A DNA stretch of 64,000 nucleotides from Bolinopsis microptera (Eukaryota > Ctenophora > Tentaculata > Lobata > Bolinopsidae). The stretch is from assembly GCF_026151205.1 (NCBI RefSeq), contig NC_087083.1, positions 14,258,944-14,322,943 on the forward strand, in the 5' to 3' direction. This document shows, one piece after another, positions 9,204 through 22,290 of this stretch (position 1 is its first letter; each line of letters begins with the position of its first letter). Below the pieces are notes generated by a model. That model was given only the letters and a program-made list of their open reading frames with translations, was not told the DNA's origin and ran no database searches. The position numbers were made by a program, and so were the translations under genes.

Positions 9204-12200
9204 CACATTCTGTCAAATCATCATTAGCTACAGTTCCAGCATTACAAGCAGTACAAGAAGATGCTCCTGCAGTACTGACAGAGTTCTCATCACAATTAAC
9301 ACAGGAAGACATATCTGCTTCCCTGTATGTTCCCGCTGAGCATTCATCTGTGGAGTGGTACCAATCATGAATAAGATATCTTTATTAAAATATATTTGAT
9401 AAGAAATTAATAAGATAAGAATATTACAGATAAGAATCATATCGTGGGTTTATCCACTTACCACATTCTGTCAAATCATCATTAGCTACGGTTCCCGCTG
9501 AGCATTCTCCCAAAACTGTAAAATTTCCATTGCATTGTTACTGATAATTTTATCTCTGCATAGTTTACATGCAATCAAAGAGGAGTCTATATATTCACTT
9601 GCCACGCATTCTTTTGAAAATATGCCTGGCAAATGAATATTGCTGATAATGATCTTTTCGTGGGTTTATCAACTTACCACATTCTGTCGAATCATCGTTA
9701 GCTACAGTTCCAGCATTACAAGCAGTGCAAGAAGATGCTCCTGCAGTACTGACAGAGTTCTCATCACAACTATCACAGGAAGACATGTCTGCTTCTCTGT
9801 ATGTTCCCGCTGCACATTCATCTGTGGAGTGGTACAAATCATCAATAAGATATCTTTATTGAAAGAGAATTGATAAGAAATAAATAAGAGAAGAATATTG
9901 GAGATTTAAATAATCTCATCGTGGGTTTATCCTCTTACCACATTCTGTCAAATCATCATTAGCTATAGTTCCAGCATTACAAGCAGTGCAAGAAGATGCT
10001 CCTGCAGTACTGACAGAGTTCTCATCACAATTAACACAGGAAGACATGTCTGCTTTTGTGTATGTTCCCGCTGCACATTCATCTGCGGAGTGGTACAAAT
10101 CATCAATAAGATATCTTTATTGAAAGAGAATTGATTAGAAATAAATAAAAGAACAATATTGGGGATAAGAATCTTATCGTGGGTTTATCAACTTACCACA
10201 TTCTGTCAAATCATCATTAGCTACAGTTCCAGCATTACAAGCAGTGCAAGAAGATGCTCCTGCAGTACTGACAGAGTTCTCATCACAACTAACACAGGAA
10301 GACATGTCTGCTTCTCTGTATGTTCCCGCTGCGCATTCATCTGTGGAGTGGTACCAATCATGAATCAGATAATATCTTTATTGAAAGAGAATTGATAGGA
10401 AATAAATAAGATAAGATAAGCATAGTGGGGATAAGAATCTCACCGTGGGTTTATCAACTTACCACATTCTGTAAACTTATCATTAGCTACAGTTCCAGCA
10501 TCACAAGCAGTACAAGAAGATGCTCCTGCAGTACTGACAGAGTTCTCATCACAACTATCACAGGAAGACATGTCTGCTTCTCTGTATGTTCCCGCTGCAC
10601 ATTCATCTGTAGAGTGGTACAAATCATCAATAAGATATCTTTATTGAAAGAGAATTGATAAGAAATAAATAAAATAAGATAAGAATAGTGGGGATAAGAA
10701 TCTCATCGTGGGTTTATCAACTTACCACATCCTGTCGAATTATCATTAGCTACTGTTCCAGCATTACAAGCAGTGCAAGAAGATGCTCCTGCAGTACTGA
10801 CAGAGTTCTCATCACAACTAACACAGGAAGACATGTCTGCTTCTCTGTATGTTCCCGCTGCGCATTCATCTGTGGAGTGGTACCAATCATGAATCAGATA
10901 ATATCTTTATTGAAAGAGAATTGATAGGAAATAAATAAGATAAGATAAGCATAGTGTGGATAAGAATCTCACCGTGGGTTTATCAACTTACCACATTCTG
11001 TAAACTTATCATTAGCTACAGTTCCAGCATCACAAGCAGTACAAGAAGATGCTCCTGCAGTACTGACAGAGTTCTCATCACAACTAACACAGGAAGACAT
11101 GCCTGCTTCTCTGTATGTTCCCGCTGCACATTCATCTGTACAGTGGTACAAATCATCAATAAGATATCTTTATTGAAAGAGAATTGATAAGAAATAAATA
11201 AAATAACATAAGAATATTGGGGATAAGAATCTCACCGTGGGTTTATCAACTTACCACATCCTGTCGAATCATCATTAGCTACAGTTCCAGCATTACAAGC
11301 AGTGCAAGAAGATGCTCCTGCAGTACTGACAGAGTTCTCATCACAACTAACACAGGAAGACATGTCTGCTTCTCTGTATGTTCCCGCTGTGCATTCATCT
11401 GTGGAGTGGTACCAATCATGAATCAGATAATATCTTTATTGAAAGAGAATTGATAAGAAATAAATAAGATAAGATAAGCATAGTGGGGATAAGAATCTCA
11501 CCGTGGGTTTACCAACTTACCACATTTTGTCGAATCATCATTAGCTACCCTTCCAGCATTACAAGCAATGCAAGAAGATGCTCCTGCAGTACTGACAGAG
11601 TTCTCATCACAACTAATACAGGAAGACATGTGTGCTTCTCTGTATGTTCCCGCTGCACATTCATCTGCGGAGTGGTACAAATCATCAATAAGATATCTTT
11701 ATTGAAAGAGAATTGATAAGAAATAAATAGAGAAGCATATTGGGGATAAGAATCTTATCGTGGGTTTATCAACTTACCACATTCTGTCGAATCATCATTA
11801 GCTACAGTTCCAGCATTACAAGCAATGCAAGAAGATGCTCCTGCAGTACTGACAGAGTTCTCATCACAACTAATACAGGAAGACATGTGTGCTTCTCTGT
11901 ATGTTCCCGCTGCACATTCATCTGCGGAGTGGTACAAATCATCAATAAGATATCTTTATTGAAAGAGAATTGATAAGAAATAAATAGAGAAGCATATTGG
12001 GGATAAGAATCTTATCGTGGGTTTATCAACTTACCACATTCTGTCAAATCATCATTAGCTACAGTTCCAGCATTACAAGCAGTGCAAGAAGATGCTCCTG
12101 CAGTACTGACAGAGTTCTCATCACAACTATCACAGGAAGACATGTGTGCTTCTCTGTAAGTTCCCGCTGTGCATTCATCTGTGGAGTGGTACAAATCATG

Positions 12201-15200
12201 AATAAGATAATATATTTTTTGAAAGAGAATTGATAAGAAATAAATAAGAGAAGAATATTGGAGATAAGAATCTTATCGTGGGTTTATCAACTTACCACAT
12301 TCTGTCGAATCATCATTAGCTACAGTTCCAGCATTACAAGCAGTACAAGAAGATGCTCCTGCATTACTGACAGAGATCTCATCACAACTAACACAGGAAG
12401 ACATGTCTGTGTCTCTGTATGTTCCCGCAGCACATTCATCTGCGGATTGCATTGGTATAAATCAGGAATAAGATATCTTTATTGAAAGAGAATTGATAAG
12501 AAATAAATAAGAGAAGAATATTGGAGATAAGAATCTTATCGTGGGTTTATCAACTTACCACATTCTGTCGAATCATCGTTAGCTACCCTTCCAGCATTAC
12601 AAGCAGTGCAAGAAGATGCTCCTGAAGTACTGACAGAGTTCTCATCACAACTATCACAGGAAGACATGTCTGCATCTCTGTATGTTCCCGCTGCACATTC
12701 ATCTGCGAAGTGGTACCAATCATGAATAAGATAATATCTTTATTGAAAGATAATTGAAAAGAAATTGATAAGATAAGAATATTGCAGATAAGAATCATAT
12801 CGTGGGTTTATCCACTTACCACATTCTGTCAAATCATCATTAGCTACAGTTCCCGCTGAGCATTCTCCCAAAACTGTAAAATTTACATTGCATTGTAGGG
12901 CCTGTCGTGATATCATGGATCGCTTAGGTTCCACCAGGATCTGGTAGTCTTCATAATTCTGCGGCCTCTATGTGTCGTCATCTCGCACAACTCCGAAAAA
13001 CCGTTGTGAGTTTGGCATGTGAAAATTTGCAGCCTTCCAGACATCGATTGGGTTAACGAGTTGTCGTACGTCACCTCAAGATCGGGTGACAGGGGGCTGA
13101 ACAGGCCAGAACCCAATTGATTGGGTCTGAGGTCACGTGGTTATGAGCCTGAGGTCACGTGACTATGACGTCACCAGAGCTCGTTCTCCGTTTCCCGCTC
13201 TTTGGACCAGGTGAGCTTGCATGCTTGTGAAAGTGGGTGTAAGTACAGCTGTACTGTAGTTACATCCAATTACCCCTAATAGAACGAAGATTTATTTTCT
13301 GACAGAAAGCTAGAAATTTACCAAAATATCGACGTTGTTCAAAATTTATTTTGATGACCACTCCTGACCTAAAATTGCACGAGAAATCGATTAAACTTGG
13401 TTTCAGAACTCAACAATGCTTCCTTATGCCTTAAAATCCATTTTTATCGATACAATAAACATTTTGATCCTGTGGATTAATTAGTAACAGGTAACAAATG
13501 AACAGAAAAAACCACCGCACTACCATTGCATTCTTAACGGGTCGATTTCGAGTGACCAATAATCGTCGTGATGATATTTATACGTCATGCGTTCCTGATC
13601 ATCATCAGCAATCAAGAGACAGGAGCGGCGATTGCTTTAAATCAACGGTTTACGTTATTTTTGTGAATTCGACCCCTGTTTTAACGGTTATGACACTTTG
13701 TAATTGAATGTATTGAGGATAGCTTTACAAATAAGAGGACCAGTAAACAAAATTGCCACAAGTGTTTCTCTCACTCACTTTCGATAAGACACAATGAAAA
13801 TTCTTACTTAACCATAAGATTCGGAATTTTTCAACCGTTGAAGAATATCGGAATTTTATAAAATCTAATCACACTTATCAACCTTTGAACGAATAATCGA
13901 AAAATTGTGAATGATACCGCTGCAATTGTCTTATCAGTTATATGTATAAATTATAAAAAAATTCCGAATCTTATGGTTATGATTTATTAGTTTCATTGAA
14001 AAAAGTAAAGCTATCCTCAATACATTCAATTACAAAGTGTGATAACCGTTAAAACAGGGGTCGAAATCACAAAAATAACGTAAACCGTTGATTTAAAGCA
14101 ATCGCCGTTCCTGTCTCTTGATTGCTGATGAAAAAAAAACCGTTAAGACTGCAATGTAAGTGCGGTGGTTTTTTTTGTGCATTTGTTACCTGTTACTAAT
14201 TAATCCACAGGATCAAAATGTTTATTGTATCGATAAAAATGGATTTTAAGGCATAAGGAAGCATTGTTGAGTTCTGAAACCAAGTTTAATCGATTTCTCG
14301 TGCAATTTTAGGTCAGGAGTGGTCATCAAAATAAATTTTGAACAACGTCGATATTTTGGTAAATTTCTAGCTTTCTGTCAGAAAATAAATCTTCGTTCTA
14401 TTAGGGGTAATTGGATGTAACTACAGTACAGCTGTACTTACACCCACTTTCACAAGCATGCAAGCTCACCTGGTCCAAAGAGCGGGAAACGGAGAACGAG
14501 CTCTGGTGACGTCATAGTCACGTGACCTCAGGCTCATAACCACGTGACCTCAGACCCAATCAATTGGGTTCTGGCCTGTTCAGCCCCCTGTCACCCGATC
14601 CTGAGGTGACGTACGACAACTCGTTAACCCAATCGATGTCTGGAAGGCTGCAAATTTTCACATGCCAAACTCACAACGGTTTTTCGGAGTTGTGCGAGAT
14701 GACGACACATAGAGGCCGCAGAATTATGAGGACTACCAGATCCTGGTGGAACCTAAGCGATCCATGATATCACGACAGGCCCTAATTGCATTGTTACTGA
14801 TAATTTTATCTCTGCATAGTTTACATGCAATCAAAGAGGAACATATTTATTCACTTGCCATGCATTCTTTTGAAAGGATGCCTGGCAAGTGAATATTACA
14901 GTTAGGGATCTTTTCGTGGGTTAATCAACTTACAACATTCTGTCGAATCATTATTAGCTACAGTTCCTGCATCACAAGCAGTGCAAGAAGATGCTCCTGC
15001 AATACTGACAGAGTTCTCATCACAGCTATCACAGGAAGACATGTGTGCGTCTCTGTATGTTCCCGCTGCGCATTCATCTGCGGATTGCATTGGTATAAAT
15101 CATAAATATGATATTTTTATTGAAAGAGAATTGATAAGAATTAAATAAGATACGAATAGTGTGGATAAGATCACCTGCTACACTGACGGGTCACTCACAG

Positions 15201-18200
15201 ACTCAGGATGCGGGGCTGGCTATATCATCACAACTGACAACAATAACACCACCCTTGAAGAAAGATCATTCAAGCTCCCTGATTATTGCACTGTTTACCA
15301 AACAGAGCTCACCGCTATCATTGAAGCTTGCAAATATCTATCTACATATACCAACACACACATCATCATATGGTCTGACAGTCTATCATCTATTCAAGCT
15401 CTCTCCGCACTTTCAACGCGGAGTAGAACTACAAGAGACTGTTACGACTCTCTTAATTCACTCGGATCCAACAACACGCTAGATATACGATGGATTGCAG
15501 CACACATCGGATTGTGGGGGAACGAAAAAGCAGATGAGCTGGCCAAGCTTGGCACTATCAGTGAATCCACTTTGAAGTGTCCAATTCCACAATCCTACAT
15601 CAAACGTCAAATCGACAACAAAGTCAACAGACTGAATCAGGAAACTTGGGTAACTGACGGTCCCAGACACACCAAACTGACACTCGGCCACAAGCATGCC
15701 AAAATCATCAAAAACCTCAACACTACACTCAGCAACAACAGACAGGATTACAGAACTGCAGTTCACCTCATCACGGGTCACTGCGGCCTAAATAAACACC
15801 TTCACACCATTTGCAAATCAAACACCAGTGCTTGTCCTATGTGCGGGGACGGAGAGGAAACTGTCTCACACTTCCTTGGACAGTGTCCGGCTATTGCCCA
15901 AATTAGAGGTCAATATTTCCAAGACTACTACCTCTCTGTCAATGACATATTCGACAACCAACACATCACCACAATTGTCAATTTCGCAAACCGCACCAAA
16001 CGCTTAATTGTGCCGGAAGAGCTGGATCAGACCGGGGTGACTTAAAGTATTATCTCATATGCTGTCTCATCTCGTTTTACTTTTCCAAACCCAGCTGGCA
16101 TTTAAGCGTATCATTTTGACTCATATAACATCTTACACCATCCTCCACCAATCACTCTGATCTCACCGGTAACCTTCCCCAAGGTTGCCACACCCCAGAG
16201 GTAGGCAGAGCATCTCAATGCTATCCTCTCGTGGGCTATCTTGGCCCAGCCTCTCTAAAAAAAAAAAAAAAAAAAAAAGTGTGGATAAGAATATCTTCGT
16301 GGGTTTATCAACTTACCACATTCTGTCGAATCATCATTAGCTACAGTTCCAGCATTACAAGCAGTGCAAGAAGATGCTCCTGCAGTACTGACAGAGTTCT
16401 CATCACAACTATCACAGGAAGACATGTGTGCGTCTCTGTATGTTCCCGCAGCACATTCATCTGCGGAGTGGTACAAATCATCAATAAGACATCTTTATTC
16501 AGTTAAACAAAAATTTCAGTTAAACAAAAATTTCAATTTTATGCCATTTATTACAGAGTAAACAAGTTTACAATAAATCAATTTGATATTCAAAGGAATC
16601 CTAATTCAATGTGTAGTATGGTTGTCACTCTTTAAATAGATTAGATATATGTTGACGGGGCAAAGGAGTGTGCGTGCTGTTTGCTATTGCTCACACCAAA
16701 CGGCAGCCTAGTTAATGTTTTGTATGGACACCAGTCTCCATCACGATACAAAATAAGGATTGTAGAATTTATTGTATAACTTTTAGTGCAGTGGAGGTAG
16801 CGGTGTGGTGCATTAAAAGAATGACAGACTACTGATTTAGAGTTGTTTGTTTTTGTAATGGGTATATTTTTGGGCCTAAAGGTTTTAGTATGGCAACTTT
16901 AAAATTGGTTCCTTTAATCATTTATTAAATATCAGTTTAAAAATATATAAATTTGGAATCTGTTCACACTGTGGACCAGTCCTATAAAAATTTCAAAATT
17001 GAAAGGGAATTGATAAGAAATAAATGAGAGAAGAATATCGGGGATAAGAATTTTATCGTGGGTTTATCTACTTACCACATTCTGTCGAATCATCATTAGC
17101 TACAGTTCCAGCATTACAAGCAGTGCAAGAAGATGCTCCTGCAGTACTGACAGAGTTCTCATCACAATGAACACAGGAAGACATGTGTGCTTTTCTGTAT
17201 GTTCCCGCTGCACATTCATCTGCGGAGTGGTACAAATCATCAATAAGATATCTTTATTGAAAGAGAATTGATAAGAAATAAATAGAGAAGCATATTGGGG
17301 ATAAGAATCTTATCGTGGGTTTATCAACTTACCACATTCTGTCGAATCATCATTAGCAACAGTTCCAGCATTACAAGCAGTGCAAGAAGATGCTCCTGCA
17401 GTACTGAAAGAGTTCTCATCACAATTAACACAGGAAGACATGTCTGCTTCTCTGTATGTTCCTGCTGCACATTCATCTGCGGAGTGGTACAAATCATCAA
17501 TAAGATATCTTTATTGAAAGAGAATTGATTAGAAATTAATAAAAGAACAATATTGGGGATAAGAATCTTATCGTGGGTTTATCAACTTACCACATTCTGT
17601 CGAATCATCATTAGCTACAGTTCCAGCATTACAAGCAGTACAAGAGGATGCTCCTGCAATACTGACAGAGTTCTCATCACAATTAACACAGGAAGACATG
17701 TCTGCTTCTCTGTATGTTCCCGCTGCACATTCATCTGCGGAGTGGTACAAATCATGAATAAGATATCTTCATTGAAAGATAATTGATAAGAAATTAATAA
17801 GATAAGATAAGAATATTGCAGAAAAGAATCATATCGTGGGTTTATCAACTTAAAATTTACATTGCATTGTTACTGATAATTTTATCTCTGCATAGTTTAC
17901 ATTCAAAGAGGAATCTATTTATTCACTTGCCACGCATTCTTTTGAAAGGATGCCTGGCAAGTGAATATTACAGATAGGGATCTTTTCGTGGGTTTATTAA
18001 CTTACCACATTCTGTCGAATCATCGTTAGCTACAGTTCCAGCATTACAAGCAGTACAAGAAGATGCTCCTGCAGTACTGACAGAGTTCTCATCACAACTA
18101 TCACAGGAAGACATGTGTGCGTCTCTGTATGTTCCTGCTGCACATTCATCTGTGGAGTGGTACCAATCATAAATAAGATAATATGTCTTTTGAAAGAGAA

Positions 18201-21200
18201 TTGATAAGAAATTAATAAGATAAGATAAGAATAGTGGGGATAAGAATCTCATCGTGGGTTTATCAACTTACCACATTCTGTCGAATCATCATTAGCTACC
18301 CTTCCAGCATTACAAGCAGTGCAAGAAGATGCTCCTGCAGTACTGACAGAGTTCTCAACACAATTAACACAGGAAGACATGTCTACTTCTCTGTATGTTC
18401 CCGCTGCACATTCATCTGCGGAGTGGTACAAATCATGAATAAGATATCTTTATTGAAAAAGAATTGATAAGAAATAAATAAGAGAAGAATATTGGAGATA
18501 AGAATCTCATCGTGGGTTTGTCCTCTTACCGCATTCTGTCAAATCATCATTAGCTACCATTCCAGCATTACAAGCAGTGCAAGAAGATGCTCCTGCATTA
18601 CTGACAGAGTTCTCATCACAATTATCACAGGAAGACATGTCTGCTTCTCTGTATGTTCCCTCTGCACATTCATCTGCGGAGTGGTAAAAATCATGAATAT
18701 GATATCTTTATTGAAAGAGAATTGATAAGAAATAAGTAAGATAAGATAAGAATAGTGGCGATAAGAATTTTTTCGTGGGTTCATCAACTTACCACATTCT
18801 GTCGAATCATCATTAGCTACAGTTCCAGCATCACAAGCAGTGCAAGAAGATGCTCCTGCAGTACTGACAGAGTTCTCATCACAACTATCACAGGAAGACA
18901 TGTGTGTGTCTCTGTATGTTCCCTCTGCACATTCATCTGCGGAGTGGTACAAATCATGAATAAGATATCTTTATTGAAAGAGAATTGATAAGAAATAAAT
19001 AAGATAAGATAAGAATAGTGGCGATAAGAATTTTTTCGTCTCTTTATCAACTTACCACATTCTGTCGAATCATCATTAGCTACAGTTCCAGCATTACAAG
19101 CAGTGCAAGAAGATGCTCCTGCAGTACTGACAGAGTTCTCATCACAATTATCACAGGAAGACATGTCTGCTTCTCTGTATGTTCCCGCTGCACATTCATC
19201 TGCGGAGTGGTACAAATCATGAATAAGATATCTTTATTGATAGAGAATTGATGAGAAATAAATAAGAGAAGAATATTTGAGATAAGATTCTCATCGTGGG
19301 TTTATCGTCTTACCACATTCTGTCGAATCATCATTAGCTACAGTTCCAGCATCACAAGCAGTACAAGAAGATGCTCCTGCAGTACTGACAGAGTTCTCAT
19401 CACAACTATCACAGGAAGACATGTCTGCATCTCTGTATGTTCCTGCTAAGCATTCATCTGCGGAGTGGTACAATTCATAAATAAGATATCTTTATTGAAA
19501 GATAATTGATAAGAAATTAAAAAGATAAGAATATTGCAGATAAGAATCATATCGTGGGTTTATCCACTTACCACATTCTGTCAAATCATCATTAGCTACA
19601 GTTCCTGCTGAGCATTCTCCTAAAACTGCAAAATTTCCATTGCATTGTTACTGATAATTTTATCTCTGCATAGTTTACATGCAATCAAAGAAGTGTCTAT
19701 TTATTCACTTGCCACGCATTCTTTTGAAAGGATGCCTGGCAAGTGAATATTGCTGATAATGATCTTTTCGTGGGTTTATCAACTTACAACATTTTGTCGA
19801 ATCATCATTAGCAACAGTTCCAGCATCACAAGCAGTGCAAGAAGATGCTCCTGCAGTACTGACAGAGTTCTCATCACAACTATCACAGGAAGACATGTGT
19901 GCGTCTCTGTATGTTCCCGCTGCACATTCATCTGTTGGGTGGTACCAATCATAAATAAGATAATTTTTTTTGAAAGAGAATTAATAAGAAATAAATAAGA
20001 TAAGATAAGAAAAGTGGGGATAAGAATTTTATCGTGGGTTTATCAACTTACCACATTCTGTCGAATCATCATTAGCTACAGTTCCAGCATTACAAGCAGT
20101 GCAAGAAGATGCTCCTGCAGTACTGACAGAGTTCTTATCACAACTAAGACAGGAAGACATGTGTGCGTCTCTGTATGTTCCCGCTGCGCATTCATCTGTG
20201 GAGTGGTACTAATCATGAATAAGATAATATCTTTTTTGAAAGAAAATTGATAAGAAATAAATAATATAAGAATAGTGGGGATAAGAATCTCATCGTGGGT
20301 TTGTCAACTTACCACATTCTGTCGAATCATCATTAGCTACCCTTCCAGCATTACAAGCAGTGCAAGAAGATGCTCCTGCAGTACTGACAGTATTCTCATC
20401 ACAAGTAACACAGGAAGACATGTCTGCTTCTCTGTATGTTCCCGCTGCACATTCATCTGCGGAGTGGTACAAATCATGAATAAGATATCTTTACAGTGAA
20501 AGCAGTATTAATGACATTCTCACTTTTCAGAACTAAGTGCCTAATATAATTAAGATAGAACATCTAAACAGTTTTATTCCTGTTCCATATGATCGAGGAT
20601 AGTCAGGGCTACAAAACCTGACCAAGTTTAGCTCAATCCAGTACTGCGCGTTCAAGATATGAGGTTAAATATACCAAAAATAGAGGTTTTCTGGTGTGAC
20701 ATCATTGTAAATTATTTGGAGTATAACCTCAATATCTCACAAACTATACATTTGTGGTCTTTCTGAGTTACACTATCTGTTTCCTTTGGCAATTTCGGTT
20801 CAGAGTCAATTAAGTTTGAAACAAAATCTCAGTATATGTGAAAGGACTGAGGATATCAAGTTTGTAAAAGCGCGCGCGCGCGCACACACATATAATGACC
20901 TCATATCTTCCACATTTAACGATTTTTTATAGAAATTCTTTCACCATCCTGTAGCACTCATGTGCTGAGTAGGATAGCATTCAAATCATGTCTTTAAAAG
21001 ATTTAGATAGATACTGAGGGAGAAAATTCATGTTTGTAAAAGCGCGCGCGCGCGCGCATGGCCCAGACTATATCAATGGACGGCCACGGGAGGATAAAAG
21101 TACTTTCATACACACCAGCATGCTCATTGATGGCTTAAAATGAAGCTAAGACATACTCCTATCAGATCCACCATAAGTTAGATACCATAATAATCATTAA

Positions 21201-22290
21201 ATGTGTCTAAAATGAGGAAGCTTTGACAAGTGCGAGTGGTTTTGGCAAATTTTGGTATAAAATGGGCCCTGTGATCATATTTTTCTCATTAAAATCACAT
21301 ATATCACGAATATTTATGTGTGTTGGGTGTATCCTCATTGGTATCAACCATTTCAATCATCTAGAGCAGCTTTCCTGATTCTTTATCTCATGAAAATGGG
21401 CAAAAAAGCTCATAAATAGTCCAAAATCGGTCATTTTCGCCGCTTTAATAACCTCATTCCTGGCACCCAGAACACTTTGGGTACTCAAAACATGATTTTT
21501 CGGATACCTCAGACCCCTAACTAGCACATGGAGCCAGAAAGAACAGCATGTAGGGACTTCTAAATTTCCATGGTTGAGAACCCAATGTCACACTATTTGT
21601 TCATTAATCCTGCTTTCACTGTTTATTGAAAGAGAATTGATAAGAAATAAATAAGAGAAGAATATTGGAGATTTAAATAATCTCATCGTGGGTTTATCCT
21701 CTTACCACATTCTGTCGAATCATCATTAGCTACAGTTCCAGCATTACAAGCAGTGCAAGAAGATGCTCCTGCAGTACTGACAAAGTTCTCAACACAACTA
21801 ACACAGGAAGACATGTCTGCTTCTCTGTATGTTCCCGCTGCACATTCATCTGTGGAGTGGTACCAATCATTAATAAGATAATATCTTTATTGAAAGAGAA
21901 TTGATAAGAAATTAATAAGATAAGATAAGAATAGTGGGGATAAGAATGTCATCATGGGTTTATCAACTTACCACATTCTGTCGAATCATCATTAGCTACT
22001 CTTCCAGCATTACAAGCAGTGCAAGAAGATGCTCCTGCAGTACTGACAGAGTTCTCATCACAACTAACACAGGAAGACATGTGTGCTTCTCTGTATGTTC
22101 CCGCTGCGCATTCATCTGTGGAGTGGTACCAATCATAAATAAGATATCTTTATTGAAAGAGAATTGATAAGAAATTAATAAGATAAGAATGTTGCAGATA
22201 AGAATCTTATCGTGGGTTTATCCAGTATCCACTTACCACATTCTGTCAAATCATCATTAGGTACAGTTCCCGCTGAACATTCTTTAAAAA
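9204..22290 (-). CDS. Receptor gene: array of 29 near-identical Cys-repeat exons plus 4 mini-exons
   Basis: At least 29 exons of exactly 144 bp, all phase 1-1, start (plus coordinate) at 9204, 9678, 9939, 10197, 10463, 10726, 10992, 11255, 11521, 11778, 12035, 12296, 12559, 14934, 16317, 17076, 17333, 17591, 18006, 18272, 18530, 18793, 19056, 19314, 19788, 20052, 20313, 21706 and 21972. Each codes about 48 residues of type DECAAGTYREADMSSC...CDENSVS...SSCTACNAGTV...TEC. Cysteines follow C-x2-C-x12 with a period of 16, three per exon, as in ephrin-receptor-like/GCC2-GCC3 repeats: extracellular, disulfide-rich rods. Four 54-bp mini-exons (9462, 12820, 19572, 22237) code only GECSAGTV...LTEC, like an exon with its two middle CxxC modules removed. 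Acceptors (actccacag|AT) and donors (GAATGTG|gtaagt) are conserved. Because every exon is symmetric, any can be skipped without frameshift. Copies differ by a few bases, so recent amplification or gene conversion is inferred. Open frames on the plus strand here are shadows. Confidence 0.85.
12896..14784. mobile_element. 1.9-kb foldback (MULE-like) non-autonomous element
   Basis: A 1,889-bp palindromic insertion with arms of about 930 and 830 bases starts TAGGGCCTGTCGTGATATC and ends with the reverse complement. A spacer of about 120 bases lies near 13833-13952. It is flanked by a 9-bp direct duplication ATTGCATTG (12887-12895 and 14785-14793), which is single-copy in the homologous uninterrupted intron at about 9530. 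Very long TIRs plus a 9-bp duplication suggest a Mutator-like element. No transposase is encoded; the small open frames (67-69 codons) are arm mirror images. The arms contain several CACGTGA and TGACGTCA palindromes. Confidence 0.85.
15158..16290 (+). mobile_element. 5'-truncated LINE copy with RNase H, 13-bp target duplications
   Basis: The insertion body runs 15171-16277 and ends in about 20 A. It is flanked by the direct repeat AGTGTGGATAAGA (15158-15170 and 16278-16290). Truncation at the 5' end, a poly(A) tail and a 13-bp duplication are the hallmarks of target-primed reverse transcription. It lies in a receptor intron opposite to the gene's direction. The homologous introns nearby lack it. 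Confidence 0.9.
15171..16045 (+). CDS. LINE ORF2 C-terminal fragment: RNase H domain and Cys motif
   Basis: The frame is open from the truncation to the stop at 16043-16045, about 290 residues, with no start of its own. Residues near the start read CYTDGSLTDSGCGAG (first catalytic Asp), then ELTAIIEACKYL (Glu), IIWSDSLSSIQAL (Asp) and WIAAHIGLWGNEKADELAK (His/Asp): a complete RNase H fold. Near the C terminus CPMCGDGEETVSHFLGQCP is the CCHC-like motif of I/R1/LOA/Jockey-type LINEs. The reverse transcriptase is missing because of the 5' truncation. It is intact enough to suggest a recent insertion but is not autonomous. Confidence 0.85.
16498..17000. other. Unclassified intronic insertion
   Basis: Compared with the standard intron between Cys-repeat exons (about 115-120 bp), this intron carries about 500 extra bases. 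The left edge has the tandem CAGTTAAACAAAAATTT twice, and both edges have AAATTTCAA/TTGAAATTT-like sequence. No coding capacity or target duplication was recognised. Confidence 0.45.
17850..17872 (-). pseudogene. Deleted mini-exon remnant
   Basis: At this position in the repeat order a 54-bp mini-exon is expected. The flanks are present (GTGGGTTTATCAACTT on one side and AAAATTTACATTGCATTG on the other), but the donor, exon and acceptor between them are gone. The fused flank shows that the mini-exon was lost from this copy of the higher-order repeat. Confidence 0.65.
20494..21621. mobile_element. 1.1-kb TIR element without transposase
   Basis: A 1,128-bp insertion starts CAGTGAAAGCAG and ends CTGCTTTCACTG. 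The subterminal ATTAATGA and TCATTAAT also match. It is flanked by TTTA on both sides, which occurs once in sister introns (atctttattgaaag). The interior has two alternating CG runs of about 14-16 bases at 20870 and 21041, each preceded by TGTAAAAG. A 4-bp duplication with CAGTG ends suggests a CMC/Chapaev-like class, but this is only an inference. No coding frame. Confidence 0.75.

Noticed and set aside
13498-13707. 69-codon frame inside the foldback element
   Set aside because: Lies in one arm of a palindromic non-autonomous element, is disrupted in the other arm, and has no recognisable similarity.
9640-22167. Series of 75-78-codon plus-strand frames starting MGIRISSWVYQLTTFC
   Set aside because: Antisense shadows of the 144-bp receptor exons. 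Strand was decided by conserved donors (gtaagt), acceptors and regular Cys spacing on the minus strand.
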